Program-made: the position numbers and the translations under genes
Assembly (NCBI GenBank): GCA_021828425.1
Contig: JAKARN010000012.1
Coordinates: 1 to 14,574 of the forward strand
Origin: Pseudomonadota bacterium
Lineage (GTDB): Bacteria; Pseudomonadota; Gammaproteobacteria; JAKAQQ01
Length of the DNA: 14,574 nucleotides
Reading direction: 5' to 3'
Shown here: positions 7,767-13,856 of the stretch, piece after piece
How positions within the stretch are numbered: position 1 is the stretch's first letter
How the letters are laid out: every line of letters starts with the position of its first letter
Notes under the pieces: generated by a model
The model's database searches: none
What the model saw: only the letters and a program-made list of their open reading frames with translations
Told to the model about the DNA's origin: nothing

Positions 7767-8696
7767 TCAGGTCCCGGATGAGGCCTGGATGGCGATGCCC
7801 ATGAGGCGTGAGCAGGCCTCGACGTAACGGTCGCGGGTCGCGGCCAGGACGGGGGCGGGCAAGGACGGGGGCGGTGGTTTTTTGTCCCACCCGCTGATCT
7901 CGAGCCACTGGCGCAGGAACTGCTTGTCGAAAGAAGGGGGGCTGGATCCCGGACGGTACTGGTCCCGGGGCCAGTACCGGGTCGAGTCCGGTGTCAGGAG
8001 TTCGTCGATCAAAAAGAGGTTGCCGGCCCCGTCGATCCCAAACTCGAATTTCGCATCGGCGATGATGAGACCCCGAGTCTCGGCGTATCGGGATGCTTCC
8101 CGGAAAATGGCGAGCGATTGCTCGCGTACCGCCGTGGCCAGGGTCCCGTTGCCGATGCGTCTCACCGTTTCGTCGAAGCTGATCGGGTGATCATGTTCTC
8201 CGGCAGGGGACTTGCTGGTTGGCGTGTAGAGAATTTCCGGCAAGGGATCGGCTTCCCGGAGCCCTGTCGGGAGATGGATGCCGGGTAGGTTGTCCCCTTT
8301 CCGGTAGGCCTGCCAGGCGGAACCGGCGAGATAGCCACGAACGACCGCTTCCAATGGCAGGGGTTGAAGCCGTCGCACGAGCATGCTCCGTCCGCGAAGA
8401 TAGGGCAGGGCTTGGGAATGGACAAGACGGGACCAGTCATCCTTGAGTTCGTGGTTCGGGATGAGTGACTCCATCCGGGCAAACCAGAATTTGGACAATG
8501 CGGTCAGCAGGCACCCCTTCTCCGGGATGGTCTCCCTGAAAACGACATCGAACGCGGAAATCCGGTCGGACGCGACGATCAACAGGCGTTCGTGATCCAC
8601 CTGGTAGAGATCACGAACCTTGCCCTGCCCGACCCGGGGCAGTCCGGGATCGGTGGGGCTCCCCGGCACTGTCCCTGCGGGAGGGGAGTCCTTCAC
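7767..8696 (-). CDS. purC: SAICAR synthetase PurC (long form)
   Basis: PurC joins CAIR (the PurE product) to aspartate using ATP to give SAICAR. The 309-residue length and motifs are those of the longer yeast-like bacterial form: GKVRDLYQVD (about 25-34), ASDRISAFDVVF (42-53), VVRGYLAGSAW, YTPTSKSPAGEHDHPISF, KFEFGID and LIDELLTPDSTRYWPRDQY. The start is a GTG at 8696-8694 whose last two bases and the following A form the stop of the upstream propeller gene (GTGA). There is no good ribosome binding site of its own, which points to translational coupling. No later in-frame start precedes the conserved core. A TTGACC lies upstream inside the propeller gene, but no -10 follows it, so an independent promoter is not evident. 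Confidence 0.95.
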   Translation of the reverse strand: MKDSPPAGTVPGSPTDPGLPRVGQGKVRDLYQVDHERLLIVASDRISAFDVVFRETIPEKGCLLTALSKFWFARMESLIPNHELKDDWSRLVHSQALPYLRGRSMLVRRLQPLPLEAVVRGYLAGSAWQAYRKGDNLPGIHLPTGLREADPLPEILYTPTSKSPAGEHDHPISFDETVRRIGNGTLATAVREQSLAIFREASRYAETRGLIIADAKFEFGIDGAGNLFLIDELLTPDSTRYWPRDQYRPGSSPPSFDKQFLRQWLEISGWDKKPPPPSLPAPVLAATRDRYVEACSRLMGIAIQASSGT

Positions 8697-10660
8697 GCGC
8701 GGCGACGTCTCGGAACGAAGGCTCCGGTCAACCCCAGAAGGAGCAGGAACAGAAGGCTGGTCGGATCGATGGCACTGCTCGTGTTCTGGACGACTTCGAC
8801 GTCGAAGGCAACGGACGAAGTGAGACCGTTGCCATCGGTTGCGGTCACGGTCACGATGGCCGTGCCCAACTGGTTTGGGATGGGGGTCATCGTGATGGTC
8901 CGGTTGGTGCCGGTGCCGGCCAGCTTGATCCCGCTGACTGGCAGGATGCCCGGATCGTCGCTGGATGCGGTCAGGGTGATCGGACTCGTTCCCGTGACGG
9001 TGAAGGGATAGGGCCCCACACTGCTGCTGACCGTGATGCCGTAGGGACCGACCAGACCGTTGATGACGGGCCGCTGGGCAACCGTGACCTGGAAGGTCTC
9101 GGATGTGGTGGCCTGGTTCGGGACCGTTGCCACGAGATGGATGTGCGAGATTCCCGCGGCCCCGGAAGGGGCTTCGAGATTGACCGTCCGGTTGAGGCCG
9201 AGGCCCCCGAAGCTGATGCCGGAGTCCGGGATGACGGATGGGTTGGAGGAACTGGCACTGTAGGCGAGATCGCAGCCGCTATTGGGACTGAAGGGGATCA
9301 CGCTCGTTGCGCCGGAGGGGATTGCCGTCGCCGGAATCGGGCCCAGACTGATCGTTTGCGGGATATCGCAGATCCGGACGGTGGCCGGAGCCGAGATGGG
9401 GTTCGTGGGCGCACCCGGACCGCTTGAGGCTTCGGCCTGGAAGGAAAAGCGGTCCTCGCCGGTATAGCCGGTCTGGGGAAAGTAGGTGAAGGAGCCGCTG
9501 CCGGCCAGGTTGAGTGTCCCATGGGCAGGAGGAGTCGTGACCAGGTAGCTCAGGGTCCGGTTCTGTGTGTCACTCGCATTGACGGCGGCTGAGAACGACA
9601 TGTTCTCCGGCGTTGTAAAGGTGGCAGGGCTTGCCACGATGTCACCATTTCCGGAAAAATGACCTGAAAAGGCTGCAGCATTCGACAGGTTGAGGGTACT
9701 GACCAGCTGGTTGGTCGCCGTATTCAGGATGGAGAGTGCGGCTTTGTTTGCATCCAACACGTAAAGCCGTGTGCCGTCGGGAGAAAGAGCCAGGGTCGCG
9801 GGCGCCTGACCCACACTCACGTTGGTTTCCTGTCCCGGGTTGGCGAGCGGGATCACGGTCACGATGCCCTGTTCGGTCGGCTGGGCGACATAGAGGGTCT
9901 GGCCGTTGGGGGAGACGGCGAGCGAGGTTGGAAATCCCGGGACGGTCAGCGAGGTCAGGAAGTTTCCCGTCCGGATGTCCAGGACATCAATTGTATCGTC
10001 GCCGGAGTTGGCGACGTAGAGACGGGTTCCCGCGGGTGAGAGCGCGAGCGCCAGGGGGTCAAAAGCGTCCGGGAGCGTGAGCGTGGAGATCGCACCGGTG
10101 GAGAGGTCGATCACCGAGAGCGTGTCGTCCCCACTCAGGCTGACATAGAGATGGCGGCCGGATAAACCGGCTGCAATTGCCGTGGGGGCGGTGCCGACGC
10201 CATAGCCGCTGAGGGTGTCGACGGAACCGTTCGCCAGATGGAGGTCATATAACGTGCCGGTATCGGGATTGATGAAATAAAAGGTTTCCCCATTGGGAGC
10301 AATGGCCATGGCGCCCAGGCCAATGTTGGAGGTACCGCTTTGCAGGGTAAAAATCTGGACGATCCGTTCGGAGGCCAGATTGATCTCGGTGAGGCTGGAT
10401 GTCACGACCCCGGAGACGGACGAGATGCCACCGACGTAGGCGAGGTCCGGGTCGGTGGGTGACATCACGACGTTCACCGGATCCACTCCGACCGGGAGTT
10501 CAGCCAGGAGGGAATTGGTTGCGGCGCTCACGATGTCGACACTGTTTTGCGAGGACTGCGGAATGGCGAGGTAGGGTTGGGCGAAAGCCACAGCCGAAAG
10601 GGAAAAAACCACGCCCAGGATCAGGGCCGGAAGCCAGCGGGAGGAATGCAGGGCCGTCAC
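8693..10660 (-). CDS. Secreted YncE-like beta-propeller protein with cadherin/Ig-like domains and C-terminal sorting-like tail
   Basis: This predicted surface or periplasmic protein has 655 residues. Residues 1-27 are a signal peptide ending AFA. Residues 28 to about 343 hold repeated beta-propeller blades of the YVTN/YncE type: recurring MSPTDPDLAYV, APNGETFYFI, LSPAGTRLYVANSGDDTIDVLD, SPNGQTLYVAQ and SPDGTRLYVLD. Residues about 344-430 match the cadherin-like/Big domain pattern (TPENMSFSAAV, GTLNLAGSGSFTYFP, GYTGEDRFSF). Residues 431-625 look like two further Ig-like modules. The last 30 residues carry IDPT (631-634), a hydrophobic stretch and RRRR, a sorting-tail layout. GTG 10660 is preferred to the frame-open GTG at 10771 because the TATAAT at 10718-10723 lies between them, the signal peptide starts there, and GGAG lies ten bases upstream. 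Function is unknown; ligand binding or adhesion is a guess. Confidence 0.85.
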   Translation of the reverse strand: MTALHSSRWLPALILGVVFSLSAVAFAQPYLAIPQSSQNSVDIVSAATNSLLAELPVGVDPVNVVMSPTDPDLAYVGGISSVSGVVTSSLTEINLASERIVQIFTLQSGTSNIGLGAMAIAPNGETFYFINPDTGTLYDLHLANGSVDTLSGYGVGTAPTAIAAGLSGRHLYVSLSGDDTLSVIDLSTGAISTLTLPDAFDPLALALSPAGTRLYVANSGDDTIDVLDIRTGNFLTSLTVPGFPTSLAVSPNGQTLYVAQPTEQGIVTVIPLANPGQETNVSVGQAPATLALSPDGTRLYVLDANKAALSILNTATNQLVSTLNLSNAAAFSGHFSGNGDIVASPATFTTPENMSFSAAVNASDTQNRTLSYLVTTPPAHGTLNLAGSGSFTYFPQTGYTGEDRFSFQAEASSGPGAPTNPISAPATVRICDIPQTISLGPIPATAIPSGATSVIPFSPNSGCDLAYSASSSNPSVIPDSGISFGGLGLNRTVNLEAPSGAAGISHIHLVATVPNQATTSETFQVTVAQRPVINGLVGPYGITVSSSVGPYPFTVTGTSPITLTASSDDPGILPVSGIKLAGTGTNRTITMTPIPNQLGTAIVTVTATDGNGLTSSVAFDVEVVQNTSSAIDPTSLLFLLLLGLTGAFVPRRRRA

Positions 10661-10717
10661 GGATGGGTGTCTCCGAATAGTAGAAATGCCGTCTGCGCGA
10701 GAGGCGGTTACCTTGAG

Positions 10718-10723
10718 ATTATA
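10718..10723 (-). promoter_or_regulatory. -10 element for the propeller-purC unit
   Basis: The minus strand reads TATAAT exactly in the context CTACTATAATC. The best -35 at 17 bases is a poor TGGGTA. The predicted start near 10711 gives a leader of about 50 bases before GTG 10660 and rules out the upstream GTG. Confidence 0.5.
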
Positions 10724-10898
10724 GTAGATCAGCGTACAAATACCCATCCGCCTTGAGCGGCGGGTCGTCAAGCGCGGCTGCCCGCCAAGGGAGTTCCCCC
10801 ACCCGTATTTCCCGGAGATGGCGAGGGTGAGCTGCGGGTGAGGCCTGCCCCGGCCGGATCTTGGCGAGGCGGGTCTGCAGAGGAGGGGGGTGGGGAAG

Positions 10899-10904
10899 TA
10901 TGAT
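10899..10904 (+). promoter_or_regulatory. Candidate -10 for rpe
   Basis: TATGAT lies about 72 bases before the rpe ATG. No clear -35 is seen. It is the most promoter-like hexamer on the plus strand of the divergent region. Confidence 0.3.
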
Positions 10905-10975
10905 ACCGTTGCGTTGGGCGGTCTCCGGCGATGGCTGGAGGGTCGGCCCGCCTCGTCTTACCGGAGGAATGCGGA

Positions 10976-11728
10976 ATGAACCGGCCCCGGCCACCTGAGA
11001 TCGTCCCTTCGCTGCTTTCCGCTGATTTTGCCCGGCTGGGGGAGGAAGCCCAGGCGATCGTTGCGATTGGGGCCCGGCGGCTTCATTTCGATGTCATGGA
11101 CAACCACTACGTCCCGAACCTCACGGTCGGGCCCCTCGTGCTCGCGGCATTGCGCCGATATGGGGTTGAGGTTCCGGTCGAAGTGCATCTCATGGTTCGG
11201 CCGGTGGACCGGCTGATCGAGGAATTTGCCCGTGCCGGGGCGAATGTGATTTTTGTCCACCCGGAGGCTACCGACCACCTGGACCGCAGCCTCGGGCTGA
11301 TACGGGATCAGGGATGCGAAGCCGGACTCGTCTTCAACCCGGCTACTCCGCCCACTCTCCTGCCTTATGTTGCAGACCGCGTGGAACACCTTCTCGTCAT
11401 GACGGTCAATCCGGGTTTCCCGGGCCAGGCGTTCCTGCCGGGGGTATTGCCCAAGATCCGGGAGATCCGGAGCTGGATCGACAGCCACGGCGGGTCGTGG
11501 GTCCTCGAGGTGGACGGCGGTATTCATCCAGGAACCATTGCCCAGGCGCGTGCGGAGGGGGCCGAGCGTTTCGTGGCGGGATCCGCCCTCTTCAGTACCC
11601 GCGATCGGGCCCGGGCCTGGGCCGAGTTGCATGCGGCAATCGAGCGGTCGGGTGATCCAAAGGAGGTGCGGCCGACGCTCCGGCATCCAAAACCTGCGAT
11701 AATGGACGAGGTTCCAGGCGGTCAATAG
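10976..11728 (+). CDS. rpe: Ribulose-phosphate 3-epimerase
   Basis: Rpe interconverts ribulose 5-phosphate and xylulose 5-phosphate in the pentose phosphate pathway and, in autotrophs, the Calvin cycle. It is a TIM barrel with a metal at the active site. Visible residues are [11 protein letters not shown] (11-21), [13 protein letters not shown] (36-48) with metal ligands His37 and Asp39, VHLMV with His71, [11 protein letters not shown] (141-151), and EVDGGI (178-183) with catalytic Asp180. ATG 10976 has GGAGG eight bases upstream; an upstream ATG at 10931 lacks one. At 250 residues it is about 25 longer than E. coli Rpe, because of a C-terminal tail from about residue 225 that is not part of the barrel. 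The codons of that tail also carry the likely speD promoter. No phosphoglycolate phosphatase gene follows, unlike in many proteobacteria. Confidence 0.95.
   Translation: MNRPRPPEIVPSLLSADFARLGEEAQAIVAIGARRLHFDVMDNHYVPNLTVGPLVLAALRRYGVEVPVEVHLMVRPVDRLIEEFARAGANVIFVHPEATDHLDRSLGLIRDQGCEAGLVFNPATPPTLLPYVADRVEHLLVMTVNPGFPGQAFLPGVLPKIREIRSWIDSHGGSWVLEVDGGIHPGTIAQARAEGAERFVAGSALFSTRDRARAWAELHAAIERSGDPKEVRPTLRHPKPAIMDEVPGGQ
11695..11703 (+). promoter_or_regulatory. Extended -10 promoter for speD inside rpe
   Basis: TGCGATAAT fits an extended -10. It lies within the last codons of rpe and puts the start near 11710, about 50 bases before the speD TTG. No convincing -35 is seen. Confidence 0.45.
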
Positions 11729-11745
11729 ACCCGGTGCATCGCTTT

Positions 11746-11750
11746 GGAGG
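11746..11750 (+). promoter_or_regulatory. Ribosome binding site selecting a TTG start for speD
   Basis: GGAGG lies ten bases before TTG 11761. The frame is open up to a GTG at 11734, but this site falls inside that extension and nothing comparable precedes the GTG. Confidence 0.55.
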
Positions 11751-11760
11751 AAAACCAAGA

Positions 11761-12633
11761 TTGGCCCATCCCACCCAGAAAGTCCGGCTCAACGGTTTCA
11801 ATAACCTGACGAAGACGCTCAGTTTCAATATCTACGATATCTGTTACACCAAAACCGAAGAACACCAGCGGGCCTACATCAGCTACATCGACGAGGCCTA
11901 CAATGCCGAACGGCTGACCCAGATCCTGACCCACGTCTCCGGAATCATCGGCGCCAACGTGCTCAACTGCTCACGGCAGGATTACGATCCCCAAGGGGCC
12001 TCCGTCACCATGCTCATTTCCGAGACGACGGTCGGTACCGATGCAGCCGTCCAGAGCGACCTTGAAACCCCAGGCCCCCTGCCGGAGGGAGTCGCCCTGC
12101 ATCTCGACAAGAGCCACATCACCGTCCATACCTACCCGGAAAGCCATCCGGACAACGGGATCAGCACTTTCCGGGCCGATATCGACGTCTCCACCTGTGG
12201 ACGGATTTCACCCCTGCGGGCGCTCAACTACCTCATCCACAGTTTCGAATCCGATATCGTCATGGTGGATTACCGGGTGCGTGGCTTCACCCGCGATATT
12301 CATGGACAAAAGCTCTTCATCGACCACCACATCAACTCGGTCCAGAATTTCATGTCCCGGGACACCCGCGAGCGCTACCAGATGGTCGACGTCAACGTGT
12401 ACCAGGAAAATATCTTTCATACGAAGATGATCCTCAAGGAATTTGAGCTTTCGAACTACTTGTTCGGTACGGAAAGCGAATCCGTTGCACCCGACGAGGC
12501 CGAACGGATCCGGGATCGCGTGAAGACGGAAATGCTGGAAATCTTTTACGGACGAAACATGAAACGGGGCTCCCTGGCCTCGATTCGGCGGCTTGACCCG
12601 GTTACCCTCTCGGCCAGCCCTCAGAACAAGTAG
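11761..12633 (+). CDS. speD: S-adenosylmethionine decarboxylase proenzyme (long SpeD type)
   Basis: SpeD decarboxylates S-adenosylmethionine to supply the aminopropyl group for spermidine. The proenzyme self-cleaves to create a pyruvoyl group. At 290 residues it belongs to the E. coli-like class rather than the short archaeal/Bacillus class. Nearly the whole sequence follows that class: [20 protein letters not shown] at the start, [28 protein letters not shown] with cleavage at Lys117-Ser118, [51 protein letters not shown], and FYGRNM near the end. The start is assigned to TTG 11761. No spermidine synthase (speE) gene is in the window. Its last 13 bases overlap the end of coq7 on the other strand. 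Confidence 0.95.
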   Translation: MAHPTQKVRLNGFNNLTKTLSFNIYDICYTKTEEHQRAYISYIDEAYNAERLTQILTHVSGIIGANVLNCSRQDYDPQGASVTMLISETTVGTDAAVQSDLETPGPLPEGVALHLDKSHITVHTYPESHPDNGISTFRADIDVSTCGRISPLRALNYLIHSFESDIVMVDYRVRGFTRDIHGQKLFIDHHINSVQNFMSRDTRERYQMVDVNVYQENIFHTKMILKEFELSNYLFGTESESVAPDEAERIRDRVKTEMLEIFYGRNMKRGSLASIRRLDPVTLSASPQNK

Positions 12634-13226
12634 GAACCGTAGACCAGGGCACGCGAGGTCCAGTGCATGAGTCGCCGGACGGAAGCCGGCAGCACCCCGC
12701 CACCCGCGGCCCGCGCCCAGGCGCCGTGCGCGACTTCTTCTTCCCGCATGCGGTCCAGAATCCGGCGCGTCTCCTCGTCTTCGGGCGGCAGGCGTCCCAG
12801 ATGGTCCGTGAGATGGGACTCCACTTGGGCCTCGGTTTCCACGATGTAGCCCAAGCTCGTCCTGCGTCCCAGGGAACCGGCCAGAAGCCCGCTCAGGAAA
12901 GCGAGCCCATACCACAGCGGGTTCAGGGAACTCGGATGGCCGCCGAGTTCGGCCAGACGCCTCTCGCACCAGACGAGGTGACGATGTTCCTCTTCACCCG
13001 CCTGGACCAGCTGCCGGGACAGGGCGGGGTCCTCGCGGGCCGTGAGGGCCTGGGCCCGGTAAAGGGCCTGTGCCGCCACTTCTCCCGCGTGATTCACCCG
13101 GAGCAACCGGATGCTGTGCCGCCGCCAAGCGGGGGCTGGGCCTGGGTGTGGGGAGGCTCCCTGGGTCAGGACCCAGCGTGCGTGGTCGATCTCTCCGATC
13201 AGCCGATCACCGAGATTCCGACCCAC
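12621..13226 (-). CDS. coq7: 2-polyprenyl-3-methyl-6-methoxy-1,4-benzoquinone hydroxylase Coq7
   Basis: Coq7 is a di-iron enzyme that hydroxylates demethoxyubiquinol late in ubiquinone synthesis, bound to the membrane. It is 201 residues long. The carboxylate-bridged iron ligands can be read: Glu49 in [13 protein letters not shown], the ExxH pair Glu80/His83 in [11 protein letters not shown], Glu132 in [11 protein letters not shown], and the second ExxH pair Glu164/His167 in REEEVAH. The short hydrophobic helix around [14 protein letters not shown] is the usual membrane-facing segment. GTG 13226 starts four bases after the DsrE-family stop, with a weak ribosome binding site, suggesting coupling to that gene. 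Bacteria use either Coq7 or the flavoprotein UbiF for this step; the presence of Coq7 supports a ubiquinone-using proteobacterium. Confidence 0.94.
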   Translation of the reverse strand: MGRNLGDRLIGEIDHARWVLTQGASPHPGPAPAWRRHSIRLLRVNHAGEVAAQALYRAQALTAREDPALSRQLVQAGEEEHRHLVWCERRLAELGGHPSSLNPLWYGLAFLSGLLAGSLGRRTSLGYIVETEAQVESHLTDHLGRLPPEDEETRRILDRMREEEVAHGAWARAAGGGVLPASVRRLMHWTSRALVYGSYLF

Positions 13227-13230
13227 GGGC

Positions 13231-13797
13231 CTAGAACGGAATCAGGGCGTAACCCCGGTTTTCATAGAGGATGAGCGTGCTGGGTCCGCTCGGTGCGACC
13301 CCGATGTGGGGCCAGAGAGAGGCGGGTGTGAATTTCCAGCCGGCCAGGGCAACGCCGCACACATAAAAGCGCACCCCGTGCCGGAGGAGGGCGGATACCA
13401 GCCGTCCGTTTGGGTTGGGATGACCGAATCGCTTCTGGTAGGCGGCATTGGACAGTGCCGCGGGAATCGCACCTCCGTCGAAAACCACGACAAAGTGCAG
13501 GTTGCGGGTCGGCACCCTTTCAGCCTTGAAAATATTGAACATGCGGGCCACCCGGCCGAGTTCGGGATCGGCCTTGGTCTTGTTGGCGAGGGCTTGCGGA
13601 ATGTAAAAAATGGCGTGGTATTGCCGGGTCCGGGGAAGACGCGCGCTTTCATGGGGCCAGAGGTGGATGGCGCCGTATCCGGGGATTGCCGGCGTCGTCC
13701 AGCCAGGAACCCGTCCCGGTGTCTTCAGGGGACCGGCCGAGGCCACGGAGGTGGCCAGGACGAATCCGGCCACGGTCGCGAGAGTAAGTCGTTTCAT
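13231..13797 (-). CDS. Secreted DsrE-family protein with a single cysteine
   Basis: This is a 188-residue exported protein. Residues 1-21 form a signal peptide (MKRLTLATVAGFVLATSVASA). From about residue 59 the alternating strand-helix pattern YHAIFYIPQAL, LHFVVVFDGGAIPAAL and HGVRFYVCGVALAG resembles the DsrE/DsrF-like fold. Cys147, in the position of the reactive cysteine of this family, is the only cysteine in the protein. DsrE-family members handle sulfane sulfur or form complexes in sulfur oxidation; secreted versions are mostly uncharacterised, so the role is inferred. ATG 13797 has GGGAG seven bases upstream; the open frame upstream to 13827 runs through the promoter. It follows glcF after 59 bases and is followed by coq7 after four bases. 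Confidence 0.75.
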   Translation of the reverse strand: MKRLTLATVAGFVLATSVASAGPLKTPGRVPGWTTPAIPGYGAIHLWPHESARLPRTRQYHAIFYIPQALANKTKADPELGRVARMFNIFKAERVPTRNLHFVVVFDGGAIPAALSNAAYQKRFGHPNPNGRLVSALLRHGVRFYVCGVALAGWKFTPASLWPHIGVAPSGPSTLILYENRGYALIPF

Positions 13798-13808
13798 GGT
13801 CGTTCTCC

Positions 13809-13834
13809 CGTGGATCAACCCACGCATTCTAGCA
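13809..13834 (-). promoter_or_regulatory. Extended -10 promoter and overlapping dyad for the DsrE-family gene
   Basis: On the minus strand TGCTAGAAT (13834-13826) fits an extended -10. Just downstream, CGTGG (13809-13813) and CCACG (13820-13824) form a 5-bp dyad around the predicted transcript start, an operator-like position. It would drive the DsrE-coq7 pair separately from glcF. Confidence 0.4.
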
Positions 13835-13856
13835 ATTCCCCTACGGGATGGAGCCC

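Larger units (their letters stand above)
10661..10975. other. Divergent control region between the propeller gene and rpe
   Basis: This 315-base stretch holds the propeller leader and promoter on the left and the rpe leader and promoter on the right. The middle is GC-rich, with a CCGC-CTTGA-GCGG inverted repeat near 10748-10760. No RNA gene was recognised. A minus-strand frame without a plausible start ends at 10719 and is discussed under findings. Confidence 0.5.

Noticed and set aside
8720..8760. TTGACC as a purC promoter inside the propeller gene
   Set aside because: No -10-like hexamer follows at 16-19 bases on the minus strand.
10661..10771. Upstream start at 10771 for the propeller protein
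   Set aside because: A perfect TATAAT lies inside this extension and the signal peptide begins at GTG 10660.
10741..10930. Possible structured RNA gene in the propeller-rpe gap
   Set aside because: Only short GC-rich inverted repeats are visible, and nothing matches 6S, SRP or RNase P landmarks known to me.
10958..11758. Minus-strand frame of 266 codons opposite rpe
   Set aside because: Rpe on the plus strand is conserved end to end; the opposite frame has no motif or ribosome binding site.
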